Assembly: GCF_034427435.1 (NCBI RefSeq)
Contig: NZ_JAXQNP010000004.1
Coordinates: 248,001 to 312,000, forward strand
Length of the DNA: 64,000 bases
Direction: 5' to 3'
DNA from: Nitrospirillum sp034427435
GTDB lineage: Bacteria; Pseudomonadota; Alphaproteobacteria; Azospirillales; Azospirillaceae
Part shown: positions 24,012-35,013 of the stretch, one piece after another
Numbering within the stretch: position 1 is the first letter of the stretch
Layout: each line of letters starts with the position of its first letter
Notes under the pieces: model-generated
Told to the model about the DNA's origin: nothing
Database searches by the model: none
The model's input: only the letters and a program-made list of their open reading frames with translations
Made by a program: the position numbers and the translations under genes

Positions 24012-24088
24012 GGGCTAGTAGCTCAGCTGGTTAGAGCGCGCGCTTGATAAGCGTGAGGTCGCAAGTTCAAATCTTGCCTGGCCCACCA
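24012..24088 (+). tRNA. tRNA-Ile (GAT)
   Basis: Standard spacer tRNA of an rRNA operon. It begins GGGCTAGTAGCTCAG, has anticodon loop CTTGATAAG (GAT), T-loop GTTCAAATC, and ends with an encoded CCA. Confidence 0.97.
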
Positions 24089-24117
24089 CTCTATCCCCAG
24101 CGTCCGGAATTGGTTCC

Positions 24118-24193
24118 GGGGGCGTAGCTCAGTTGGGAGAGCGCGTGCTTTGCAAGCATGAGGTCGTCGGTTCGATCCCGATCGCCTCCACCA
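24118..24193 (+). tRNA. tRNA-Ala (TGC)
   Basis: Second spacer tRNA. It begins GGGGGCGTAGCTCAG, has anticodon loop TTTGCAA (TGC), T-loop GGTTCGATCC, and ends CCACCA with CCA encoded. The acceptor stem pairs with one G-T wobble. Confidence 0.97.
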
Positions 24194-24493
24194 TTCAGCG
24201 TTAAGCGGGCTGGTGTTGAGGCTTGGGAGAGAGCAACAAGGGTTTGTCAAAAAGACGTTGTGCAAAGATTACAGGCGAGACGCTATCGCGATCGCCTGTT
24301 GATCGTCTCCGAGGAGAGGATCAGGGGTCTTGGACATTGTGAAGAGGGTCTAGTGTAACCGAGGACCATTCCCGGTTCCGTGGACGCCGTACGACGTACG
24401 GGAGTTGCGGGATTGGTGAATGACCTTCTGAAGTTTTGTCGGTCGTGACCTGGCGATGGGCTTGTCCCTGCGCGAGGGAGCGCTGACGGTGTA

Positions 24494-27245
<2,752 letters not shown>

Positions 27246-27375
27246 CCGCCTCCCCCGCGCAGCGGCAAACCCATTGCCCCGTCGCGACAGACAAGACATC
27301 AGACGCACGGGTTACACTGAGACACGAGAGCCCCAACCGCAGCAGCAGCGAACGGCACATTTTGTGCGCCTGATC

Positions 27376-27494
27376 GATCTGGTGGTCATAGCGGGGGTCA
27401 ATACACCCGATCCCATCCCGAACTCGGCCGTGAAATCCCCCAGCGCCAATGGTACTGCGTCTTAAGACGTGGGAGAGTAGGTCGCCGCCAGGTC
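27376..27494 (+). rRNA. rrf: 5S ribosomal RNA
   Basis: About 119 bases with the normal 5S landmarks: CTGGTGGTCATAGCGGGGGT at the 5' side, CCCGATCCCATCCCGAACTC in loop B/C, and TGGGAGAGTAGGTCGCCGCC at the 3' side. Located 130 bases after 23S as expected. Confidence 0.94.
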
Positions 27495-27580
27495 CATCAG
27501 ACGCACAGCACGCCAACGCCGCAGCAGCCTCCAGGCTCTCCAGACCCTCATCGCAATGCCCCCGCCCCAGCACCGACATC

Positions 27581-27657
<77 letters not shown>

Positions 27658-27688
27658 ACGATACTTGCGCCAGCAAGTATGCCGATAG

Positions 27689-27717
27689 CCCGGCCTCTGC
27701 AGAGAGGCCGGGTTTTT
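27689..27717 (+). terminator. Rho-independent terminator of the rRNA operon
   Basis: A perfect 10-bp stem, CCCGGCCTCT with AGAGGCCGGG, around a GCAG loop, followed by TTTTT. A smaller 8-bp hairpin (ATACTTGC/GCAAGTAT) sits at 27661-27680 just after the tRNA and may guide 3'-end processing. Confidence 0.93.
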
Positions 27718-27789
27718 GCTGCGCGCTCGCAAACGCCAGCAACGCTGTCAATCGGCGGCGTAACGGGACCCCGTATCGGCGCCCAATAG

Positions 27790-29446
27790 GGGGTCTGACT
27801 CAATTTTGATGAAATCTGGGAGTCCTTTTGTGATCGCTTTTCCAATGGGATCAAGGCGATGCACCCAAAGACATTCCGCTCAACATTTGTCCTTCCTGGC
27901 ATGGAGATCACAGACGTCGCTGATGACGGCACGGTGATCCGGCTCAGCGTCCATTCATCCAGTGCTGTCAGCCGTTGCCCTGGGTGTGGCTTGCCGTCCC
28001 GCCGGGTTCATAGTCGCTATCGACGCCGATTGATGGATCTCCCCGCCGCCGGCCGCACGGCTCAGTTGACCCTGCTCGCCCGCCGGTTCTTCTGTGATGC
28101 GGTTCTATGCGGCCGTCGCGTCTTCACCGAACGGTTCGATCCGACCGTCCTGACGCCTCGGGCCCGCCGGACGGCGAGGCTGGACAAGATCATTCATCAC
28201 CTGGGCCTGGCGCTGGGCGGCCGACCGGCGGCGGCGATGGCGCAACGGCTGATGATGCCGGTGAGCAACGACACGTTGCTACGCGTGGTTCGCCGCCAAG
28301 GCAGTCCGAAGTTCGTGCCGCCGACCGTTATCGGGATCGATGACTGGGCTTGGCGCCGTAACCAGCGCTACGGAACCCTGATCTGCGACCTTGAGCGCCG
28401 CCGGACCATCGCGCTGTTGCCGGATCGCGAACCCGCGACCGTCCAGGCCTGGCTTGAAGGCCAACCCCAGGTCAGCACCGTCGCGCGGGATCGCGGGGGC
28501 GGCTATGCGATAGCAACCGCCAAGGCCTTGCCGGACGCGACCCAGGTGGCCGACCGCTGGCACTTGATGGAGAACGCCAGCCGCGCCTTTCTGGATGCCG
28601 TGCGCAAGTCGATGAAACAGATCCGCGTCGCGGTGGGCGCCACCACCATCGATCCCGCCCTGCTTACGGCGGCGGAGAAGTTGCAATACGACGGCTACGT
28701 CCGCCGTGAGGAAACCAATGCCGCCATCCAGCGGCTGTCCAAGGAAGGCATGTCGATCCGCGAAATCGTCCGCCGGACGGGCCACAGTCGCGGCCTGGTG
28801 CGGAAAATCCTGCGTGGCCAGAGGTCGGACATCTTCCGTACGCGGGAAAGCTCCCTTGAGGTGCATCTTCCCTGGCTGGATCAGCAGTGGGCGGCAGGCC
28901 ACCACAATGGCGCTGACCTCTGGCGCCGGTTGCAACAGCAGGGATTCCGGGGCTCCCTACGGGTGGTCGCCGAGTGGGCGACCCGCCGCCGCCGGGCTGA
29001 TCAGATGGGGGCGGAGGCCCTGAGCCGCACGCCGTCGGCACGAACCATCGCCCGGTTCATGACCCTGGGGCGGGATGCCCTGACCAAGGCCGAAACCGTC
29101 CTCGTCGCCGCGATTGAAGGAAGTATCCCCACCTTGGTCGATACCAGGAACGTTGTCGCCGACTTCCAGGGTATGATCCGGCGCAAGTCACTCGCCGACC
29201 TCGATCCCTGGTTGGAGCGGGCCAAAGGCGGCCTGGTCGCGTCCTTCGCCAACGGCATCAACAAGGACCGCGCAGCCGTTGCCGCTGCCATCACGTCGCC
29301 TTGGTCCAATGGCCAAACCGAGGGGCAGATCACCAAGCTCAAACTCGTCAAACGCCAGATGTACGGTCGCGGGAAGCTCGACCTGCTCCAGGCCCGCGTA
29401 ATCGGCGTCGGATGATCTGGCCATCACCAAAATTGCGTCAGAGCCC
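27790..29446 (+). mobile_element. ISL3-family insertion sequence
   Basis: One transposase gene is bounded by imperfect inverted ends. The left end reads GGGGTCTGACTCAATTTTGA; the right end read inward is GGGCTCTGACGCAATTTTGG, differing at only a few positions. The element is about 1,657 bases long. The 8 bases flanking each end (27782-27789 and 29447-29454) do not match, so no target duplication survives. That suggests later rearrangement at one side. It sits between the rRNA terminator and a truncated TonB-receptor gene. Confidence 0.85.
27859..29415 (+). CDS. ISL3-family transposase
   Basis: The 518-residue product is full length for the family. Residues about 35-85 carry a Cys-rich zinc-finger-like region (CPGCGLPSRRVHSRY, then CDAVLCGRRVF). 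The DDE catalytic domain shows Asp in VIGIDDWAWRRNQRYGTLI, Asp in VARDRGGGYAIATA, and Glu in SPWSNGQTEGQITKLKLVKR; between the second Asp and the Glu lies the usual large insertion with a helix-turn-helix-like segment (EGMSIREIVRRTGHSRGLVR). There are no internal stops, so it is probably active. The start ATG at 27859 lies 69 bases inside the left end. Confidence 0.94.
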   Translation: MHPKTFRSTFVLPGMEITDVADDGTVIRLSVHSSSAVSRCPGCGLPSRRVHSRYRRRLMDLPAAGRTAQLTLLARRFFCDAVLCGRRVFTERFDPTVLTPRARRTARLDKIIHHLGLALGGRPAAAMAQRLMMPVSNDTLLRVVRRQGSPKFVPPTVIGIDDWAWRRNQRYGTLICDLERRRTIALLPDREPATVQAWLEGQPQVSTVARDRGGGYAIATAKALPDATQVADRWHLMENASRAFLDAVRKSMKQIRVAVGATTIDPALLTAAEKLQYDGYVRREETNAAIQRLSKEGMSIREIVRRTGHSRGLVRKILRGQRSDIFRTRESSLEVHLPWLDQQWAAGHHNGADLWRRLQQQGFRGSLRVVAEWATRRRRADQMGAEALSRTPSARTIARFMTLGRDALTKAETVLVAAIEGSIPTLVDTRNVVADFQGMIRRKSLADLDPWLERAKGGLVASFANGINKDRAAVAAAITSPWSNGQTEGQITKLKLVKRQMYGRGKLDLLQARVIGVG

Positions 29447-29610
29447 TTATTCCATGCCGATTTACATTCAACCTGCTGGACCGCCGCGCGCACCAGATTG
29501 ACTACTACTATCCCTCACAGTTGCCGGGGGAGGCCGGGCCGGTGAACGATATCCACTTCCATCCGGTGGAGCCGCGTTCGGCGCGGTTCACGGTCAGTGC
29601 GGCGTTCTGA
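29447..29610 (+). pseudogene. TonB-dependent receptor, C-terminal fragment
   Basis: Directly after the insertion sequence an open frame reads FTFNLLDRRAHQIDYYYPSQ, then LPGEAGPVNDIHFHPVEPRS and ARFTVSAAF before the TGA at 29610. This is the last beta-strand region of TonB-dependent outer-membrane receptors, including the terminal aromatic residue (Phe) required for barrel assembly. Everything upstream is gone: the sequence left of the insertion element is the rRNA operon. The fragment shows that the element, or a deletion starting at it, removed most of a receptor gene. Confidence 0.72.
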
Positions 29611-29980
29611 TGGCCTCTCATCGCCACCATGGGAAATTCCAAGGCATCGCAGGACGGGGGCATCACCAAGGCGAGACGTGGTTCTCCGAAGGCGGATGCC
29701 ATGTCGGGATGTTGGGGCGCTGCAATGCCTGGGCAATGTTGTTAAGAACTTTGCCAGATCTTCCCGCCGTTTTTGCGTAACATCCTTATGGAATTCTTGC
29801 TGGATGACTTCATAGTTAAATGCCATGAGCGGCATATTTTTAAAGTAAAAATAGTAGATTATAAAATAAAAACACCGCACAAAGTACTATAGACCGGAAA
29901 ATCCCATGCGGTTCTTATTGGCGCTGTTACCAGCCGCGATAACAAGGCTGGCTCGCTGAACAGCAGGGAGGTCACGAAAC
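29611..29980 (+). promoter_or_regulatory. mxaF: mxaF upstream region with AT-rich tract and inverted repeat
   Basis: No supported gene. From about 29800 to 29890 the sequence turns sharply AT-rich (TTTTTAAAGTAAAAATAG and ATTATAAAATAAAAAC), unlike the rest of the neighbourhood, and should contain the mxaF promoter. A short inverted repeat ATGCC-N6-GGCAT at 29820-29835 is a candidate regulator site, possibly for the LuxR-type MxaB-like protein encoded downstream. A strong ribosome site, AGGGAGG, precedes the mxaF ATG. Exact promoter elements are not assignable by eye. Confidence 0.45.
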
Positions 29981-31858
29981 ATGAAGAAGCTTCGCGCAAC
30001 CACGTCGATGGTCGCCATCTTCTCAGTAATGATGCTCGCGTGCGTGGGTGTGGCCAAGGCCAACGACACCTTGGACAAGATGTCCAACGACGACGGCAAC
30101 TGGGTGATGCCGGGCAAGGACTATCACTCAGATAACTACAGCAAGCTGAACCAGATCAACGTTGATAATGTCAAGAATCTGAAGGCGTCCTGGACGTTTT
30201 CCACCGGTCTGCTGAACGGCCATGAGGGCGCCCCCCTGGTCGTCGACGGGGTGATGTACGTCCACACCTCCTTTCCCAACGTGACTTTCGCCCTGGGTCT
30301 GGACGATCCGGGCAAGATCCTGTGGCAGGACAAGCCCAAGCAGAATCCGGCGGCCCGCTCCGTCGCCTGCTGCGACATCGTCAATCGCGGCTTGGCCTAC
30401 TGGCCCGGTGACAGCAAGACGCCGCCCTTGATCCTGAAAACCTTGCTGGACGGCCATATCGAGGCGCTGAACGCCAAGACGGGCGAGCTGGTGTGGAAGA
30501 TGGAGAATTCCGACATCAAGGTCGGCTCCACCCTGACCATCGCGCCCTATGTGGTGAAGGATAAGGTCATCGTCGGCTCCTCCGGCGCGGAACTGGGCGT
30601 GCGCGGCTATATTACCGCCTACGACGTCCACACCGGTGAACAGGTTTGGCGTGCCTATGCCACCGGGCCGGACAAGGACCTGCTGCTGGCATCCGACTTC
30701 AACATCAAGAATCCCCACTACGGCCAGAAAGGGCTGGGCCAATCCACCTGGGAGGGCGACGCCTGGAAGATAGGCGGCGGCACCAACTGGGGATGGTACG
30801 CCTTCGACCCCAAGACCAACCTGATATACTTCGGCACCGGCAACCCGGCCCCGTGGAACGAGACCATGCGGCCCGGCGACAACAAGTGGACGATGACCAT
30901 ATTCGCCCGCGATGTGGATACCGGCCAGGCCAAGTTCGGCTATCAGAAGACGCCGCATGACGAATGGGACTATGCCGGTGTCAACGTGATGATGCTGTCC
31001 GAACAGAAGGACAAGGACGGCAAGATGCGCAGCCTGCTGACGCATCCGGATCGCAACGGCATCGTCTACACCCTGGACCGCACCACCGGCGATCTGGTTT
31101 CCGCCAACAAGATCGACGACACCGTCAATGTCTTCAAGACGGTGGACCTGAAATCCGGCGTGCCCGTGCGCGACCCGGAATACGGCACCCGCATGGACCA
31201 TCTGGGCAAGGACATCTGCCCATCGGCCATGGGCTATCACAACCAGGGCCATGACAGCTACGATCCCAACAAGCAGCTGTTCTTCATGGGCATCAACCAC
31301 ATCTGCATGGACTGGGAACCGTTCATGCTGCCCTACCGCGCCGGCCAGTTCTTCGTCGGCGCCACGCTGAACATGTATCCCGGCCCCAAGGGCGACCGGC
31401 AGAACTTCGAGGGGTTGGGCCAGATCAAGGCCTACAACGCCATCTCCGGCCAATTCAAATGGGAGAAGATGGAGCGGTTCGCCGTCTGGGGCGGCACGAT
31501 GGCCACCGCCGGCAACCTGGTCTTCTACGGAACGCTGGACGGCTTCATCAAGGCGCGCAACAGCGACACGGGCGAGTTGCTGTGGAAGTTCAAGCTGCCG
31601 TCCGGCGCCATTGGCTATCCCATCACCTACACCCATAACGGCACGCAGTACGTCGCCATCTATTACGGCGTCGGTGGCTGGCCCGGCGTGGGCCTGGTGT
31701 TCGACCTGCAGGACCCGACGGCGGGCCTGGGTGCCGTGGGCGCCTTCAAAAAGCTGGCCAACTACACCCAGATGGGCGGCGGCGTCATGGTCTTTTCGCT
31801 GAACGGCAAGGGCCCCTACGACGACGTCAACGTCGGCGAATACCAGGGCGGGAAGTAG
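29981..31858 (+). CDS. mxaF: PQQ-dependent methanol dehydrogenase large subunit (calcium type)
   Basis: Periplasmic oxidation of methanol to formaldehyde with PQQ, passing electrons to cytochrome cL. The 625-residue precursor has a signal peptide ending VAKA (residue 27). The eight-bladed propeller Trp-docking motifs recur, and adjacent Cys-Cys in SVACCDIV fall at mature positions 103-104, as in known methanol dehydrogenases. The catalytic Asp in PHDEWDYAGVN is precursor residue 330, mature 303, the classical position. Two residues later comes Ala, not the extra Asp that marks lanthanide-type XoxF, so this is the Ca-dependent MxaF. An mxaI small-subunit gene in the same operon agrees. A hairpin follows the stop before mxaJ. 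Confidence 0.96.
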   Translation: MKKLRATTSMVAIFSVMMLACVGVAKANDTLDKMSNDDGNWVMPGKDYHSDNYSKLNQINVDNVKNLKASWTFSTGLLNGHEGAPLVVDGVMYVHTSFPNVTFALGLDDPGKILWQDKPKQNPAARSVACCDIVNRGLAYWPGDSKTPPLILKTLLDGHIEALNAKTGELVWKMENSDIKVGSTLTIAPYVVKDKVIVGSSGAELGVRGYITAYDVHTGEQVWRAYATGPDKDLLLASDFNIKNPHYGQKGLGQSTWEGDAWKIGGGTNWGWYAFDPKTNLIYFGTGNPAPWNETMRPGDNKWTMTIFARDVDTGQAKFGYQKTPHDEWDYAGVNVMMLSEQKDKDGKMRSLLTHPDRNGIVYTLDRTTGDLVSANKIDDTVNVFKTVDLKSGVPVRDPEYGTRMDHLGKDICPSAMGYHNQGHDSYDPNKQLFFMGINHICMDWEPFMLPYRAGQFFVGATLNMYPGPKGDRQNFEGLGQIKAYNAISGQFKWEKMERFAVWGGTMATAGNLVFYGTLDGFIKARNSDTGELLWKFKLPSGAIGYPITYTHNGTQYVAIYYGVGGWPGVGLVFDLQDPTAGLGAVGAFKKLANYTQMGGGVMVFSLNGKGPYDDVNVGEYQGGK

Positions 31859-31860
31859 GC

Positions 31861-31935
31861 GCTTCCCAGCCCCGCTCCCCCGGTCCGCTGACACCGTCCC
31901 GCCCCCCGGGACGGTGCCGGTCGGGCCGGGGAAGC
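31861..31935 (+). promoter_or_regulatory. mxaF-mxaJ intercistronic hairpin
   Basis: A 10-bp perfect stem CACCGTCCCG (31892-31901) with CGGGACGGTG (31907-31916) around a five-C loop sits just after the mxaF stop. An outer stem GCTTCCC (31861-31867) with GGGAAGC (31929-31935) can enclose it. No T-run follows, so a full terminator is unlikely. It may stabilise mxaF mRNA or dampen transcription into the distal genes. Confidence 0.55.
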
Positions 31936-31972
31936 CCCTTCGCACCCCCCGTCATCGTCGTTGGTGATCGCC

Positions 31973-32860
31973 ATGTCCAAATCCGTGTCCCCATCCATGA
32001 CAGTCCGTACCCTGGCCGCGTGTGGTCTGCTGACCGTTAGCGTCTTGCTGGTCCCCGCCGCCGCTGCGGCCGGCGCCGGTCCCGCCGTCGCGCCGGGAAC
32101 TCCCCAGCCCACCTTGCGCATCTGCGCCAGCGCCAAGGAACTGCCGTACTCCGCCGCCGACGGGTCCGGCTTCGAGAACAAAATCGCCGCCACCGTCGCC
32201 GAGGCGATGGGTCGCCAGCCGGTCTTCGTCTATGCCGACAAGCCGGCGATCTACCTGGTGCGCGATTGGCTGGACAAGAAGAAGTGCGACGTTGTCGTCG
32301 GTCTGGATGCCAGCGACCCGCGCGTGCTGACCACCGCCCCCTACTATCGCACCGGCTACGTTTTCGTCACCCGCCAGGACACGCACCTGGACGTTCATTC
32401 CTGGAATGATCCGGCCATCCGCAAGGTCGGGCACATCGTGGTGGAGTTCGGGTCCCCCAGCGAGGCGATGCTGAAGCAGGTGGACCGCTATAACGACAAC
32501 ATGTCCTACCTCTATTCCCTGGTGGGCTTCCGCTCCCCCCGGAACGAATACGTCCAAATCGCGCCGGAGCGCATGGCGGGGGAGGTGCGGAGCGGCGGGG
32601 CTGATCTGGCCGTGGCCTTCGCGCCCTCCATCGCCCGCTACGTCAAGGCCGATCCCACGCTGCGGATGACGCCGGTCAGGGACGATGCCAGCCGTGGCGA
32701 TGGACAGAAGCTGCCGCAAACCTACGACCAGTCCATGGGCGTCCGCCAGGGCGATACCGAGTTACTGGCCGCCCTGAACACCGCGCTGGCCAAGGCCCGC
32801 CCGCAGATCGCGGCCATTCTGGCGGAGGAGGGGATACCGCTGGTCCAGGTCGCTAACTGA
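31973..32860 (+). CDS. mxaJ: MxaJ, periplasmic methanol-oxidation protein (solute-binding fold)
   Basis: A 295-residue product with a signal peptide (hydrophobic LAACGLLTVSVLLVPAAAAA). The body matches the MxaJ/XoxJ family, distant relatives of periplasmic solute-binding proteins: LRICASAKELPYSAADGSGF, then KKCDVVVGLDASDPRVLTT and PYYRTGYVFVTRQD. MxaJ is thought to bind an unfolded or partly assembled methanol dehydrogenase and aid cofactor or subunit insertion. The ATG at 31973 is preferred over the upstream TTG 31961 in the same frame; ATG 31988 is another option. It lies between mxaF and mxaG, the standard order. Confidence 0.93.
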   Translation: MSKSVSPSMTVRTLAACGLLTVSVLLVPAAAAAGAGPAVAPGTPQPTLRICASAKELPYSAADGSGFENKIAATVAEAMGRQPVFVYADKPAIYLVRDWLDKKKCDVVVGLDASDPRVLTTAPYYRTGYVFVTRQDTHLDVHSWNDPAIRKVGHIVVEFGSPSEAMLKQVDRYNDNMSYLYSLVGFRSPRNEYVQIAPERMAGEVRSGGADLAVAFAPSIARYVKADPTLRMTPVRDDASRGDGQKLPQTYDQSMGVRQGDTELLAALNTALAKARPQIAAILAEEGIPLVQVAN

Positions 32861-32900
32861 GCGCCGGCCTCAATGGGGTTCATCGAAATCGGGATGCGTC

Positions 32901-33505
32901 ATGAAGAAGTTGTTCGTCAGCCTGACCTTGTTCACCTGTGCCGGCGTGGCGGCCGGCGGCGCCTGGTGGACCAGCGCGCGCGCCGCCGCCGGCCTGCCGC
33001 CCACCAGCCTGGATCTGCGCAACACCGACACGGGCGAGCCCCTGGATCTGTCGATGGCGCAGGAGGAGGGGCGCGATACGCCGGGTGTGAGGAAGTTCTT
33101 TCAAAGCGGCGTCGACCCCTACCTGGAGGACAAGAGCTGCCTGAAGAAGGGGGAGGTCATTTATCTTGAGGCCTGCTCCGGCTGCCATGGCCATGTGGGC
33201 GAGGGCAAGATCGGTCCAGGTCTCAACGACGATTACTGGACTTACCCGAAGAATGAGACGGACCAGGGATTATTCGAGACCATTTTCGGCGGCGCGCGCG
33301 CCCAGATGGGACCTCACTATGATTTGACCCTGGATGAAATACTGAAGGTCATGGCCTGGGTGCGTCACCTTTACAAGGATGACGTGAAGCACGCCCCCTG
33401 GCTGACCGATGCCCAGAAGAAAAATTTCCGACCTTTCAAGGTCGGGAGAAATTCCCGGAAGACGCGCCGGGGATGTGTGCAGCGGACAAGACGCACGTCC
33501 GCTGA
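32901..33505 (+). CDS. mxaG: Cytochrome cL (electron acceptor of methanol dehydrogenase); frame lost near 33444
   Basis: Periplasmic c-type cytochrome that takes electrons from MxaF-bound PQQ. A signal peptide is followed by a single haem site CSGCH (Cys92, Cys95, His96), and the family segment FGGARAQMGPHYDLTLDEIL then VMAWVRHLYKDDVKHAPWLT. As written, the frame runs on without a stop through the spacer and into MxaI, giving an implausible 307-residue protein with a signal peptide in its middle. Adding one G at GTCGGGAGAA (run 33444-33446) instead yields KVGEKFPEDAPGMCAADK and a stop at 33503-33505. This ends the protein at about 201 residues, near normal MxaG length and just before the mxaI ribosome site. 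The coordinates follow that repair. Confidence 0.87.
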
Positions 33506-33533
33506 CGTGTTGCCCACAGCAACGGAGGAAACC

Positions 33534-33824
33534 ATGAAAAATACTGTCGCGGTGCTGGCCTTGGCTGCGGGTCTGGGCCTCGCCGCCCCGGCCTTCGCCT
33601 ACGACGGCACCCATTGCAAGGAGCCTGGCAACTGCTGGGAGCCGAAGCCCGGCTTCCCCGCGGTGATCGCGGGCTCCAAGTATGACCCCAAGCATGACCC
33701 CAAGGAATTGGCCAAGCAGGACCAGTCCGAACGGGAGATGGAGGCGCGGAACGCCAAGCGTGTCGCGTACTTCAAGAAGACCGGCAAGTTCATATACGAC
33801 GTGGACAAGATCCCGAACGATTGA
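33534..33824 (+). CDS. mxaI: Methanol dehydrogenase small (beta) subunit
   Basis: A 96-residue precursor with a 22-residue signal peptide (MKNTVAVLALAAGLGLAAPA...) and a short, charged mature chain starting YDGTHCKEPGNCWEPKPGFP, with the family's two conserved Cys and the Lys-rich tail (KKTGKFIYDVDKIPND). It wraps around MxaF in the alpha2-beta2 enzyme; XoxF enzymes lack it, so its presence supports the Ca-dependent type. The ATG at 33534 follows a clear ACGGAGGAAACC ribosome site. The frame is continuous with the unrepaired mxaG frame by accident of the mxaG frameshift. Confidence 0.96.
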   Translation: MKNTVAVLALAAGLGLAAPAFAYDGTHCKEPGNCWEPKPGFPAVIAGSKYDPKHDPKELAKQDQSEREMEARNAKRVAYFKKTGKFIYDVDKIPND

Positions 33825-33981
33825 ACGTGCCGCTGTTTCATCTGAGTACCGATTTTTTACCCTGGGACTTCCGCTTTTCGTCGCGGCGGCCCGGGTGGCT
33901 TTGGTCCATCCGGGCCGACCTTTCCGCCGGGAATTGTCGGTGCAGTCGCGGGCTTGATGCCCTTCACTGAAAACGGCGCTC

Positions 33982-35013
33982 ATGAAAGACATGGCATCCA
34001 ACGCTGTGACGTTGAACGATCTGCGGCTGGCGGCGAACGCCCTGGAGGCCGCCGTGGGCCAAGTGGTGGTGGGCCAGGCGCGCGCCATCCGGTTGGTCAC
34101 GATCTCCATTTTCGCGCGCGGGCACGTCCTGTTGGTGGGCGATGTCGGCGTGGGCAAGACCACGCTGTTGCGGGCCTTCGGCCGCGCCCTGGGCGGCGCC
34201 TATGAGCGGATGGAGGGCACGGTGGACATGATGCCCGGCGACCTGCTCTATCACACCTTCATCCATGAGGACGGCCGCCCACGGGTGGAGCCCTCGGCGC
34301 TGCTGGCCAAGGCCGACGACCTTTCCATCTTCTTCTTCAATGAGATCAACCGCGCCCGGCCTCAGGTCCATGCCCTGTTGCTGCGCCTGATGGCGGAGCG
34401 CTCGGTCACGGCCTTCAACCGGACGTTCCAGTTCCCCTTCCTTCAGGTCTATGCCGACCGCAATCGGGTGGAGAAGGAGGAGACCTTTGAACTGCCGGCG
34501 GCGGCGCGTGACCGCTTCCTCATGGAAATCCCGGTGGAAGCGCCCACGGATCTGGAGGCGCGGCGCCAGCTGATTTTCGATCCCCGTTTCCATGACGTGG
34601 ACCGGCTCTTGGACGGCATTGGCGGGCCCATCCTTGACCACCGCGGGCTGGAGGCCGCCGCCGCCTGGGTGCAGCAGGCCATCCATACCAGCGCGGCCGT
34701 GCAGGACTATGTCGCCCGCCTGTGGGACGCCATCGTCCATCCCGCCGTCGCCGGCGTCGCGCTTGCGGGCATCGATATGGACCGCCTGGTCCAAGGGGGC
34801 GCCAGCCCGCGGGGCGTGGCCTTCCTGGTGCGCGCCGCGCGGGTACGCGCCTGGCTGGAGGGGCGCGACATGCTGGTGCCGGAGGACGTGCGCGACGTCT
34901 TCGTTGAAACCATGGCGCATCGCCTCTTCCTGGATCCGGTCTATGAACTGCGGCGGGAAAGCATCGTCCGCGACCTGTGCGCCGCCGTCCTGGCGACGGT
35001 GTCCGCGCCATGA
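33982..35013 (+). CDS. mxaR: MxaR, MoxR-family AAA+ ATPase
   Basis: A 343-residue MoxR-type AAA+ protein, presumed chaperone for methanol dehydrogenase maturation or calcium insertion. Walker A is GDVGVGKT (residues 53-60), Walker B LSIFFFNEIN, and the Arg-finger side shows AARDRFLMEIPVEAP; the C-terminal lid is LVRAARVRAWLEGRDMLVPE. It starts 157 bases after mxaI with only a weak ribosome site, so a second in-frame ATG at 33991 is possible. The stop overlaps the mxaS start (ATGA). Confidence 0.93.
   Translation: MKDMASNAVTLNDLRLAANALEAAVGQVVVGQARAIRLVTISIFARGHVLLVGDVGVGKTTLLRAFGRALGGAYERMEGTVDMMPGDLLYHTFIHEDGRPRVEPSALLAKADDLSIFFFNEINRARPQVHALLLRLMAERSVTAFNRTFQFPFLQVYADRNRVEKEETFELPAAARDRFLMEIPVEAPTDLEARRQLIFDPRFHDVDRLLDGIGGPILDHRGLEAAAAWVQQAIHTSAAVQDYVARLWDAIVHPAVAGVALAGIDMDRLVQGGASPRGVAFLVRAARVRAWLEGRDMLVPEDVRDVFVETMAHRLFLDPVYELRRESIVRDLCAAVLATVSAP

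Noticed and set aside
30128..31945. Minus-strand open frame of 605 codons opposite mxaF
   Set aside because: Antisense shadow of mxaF, with no motif of its own.
32901..33824. A single 307-residue MxaG-MxaI fusion protein
   Set aside because: The join would bury the MxaI signal peptide and its ribosome site within a coding frame. One added G ends MxaG normally, so the fusion is an effect of a frameshift.
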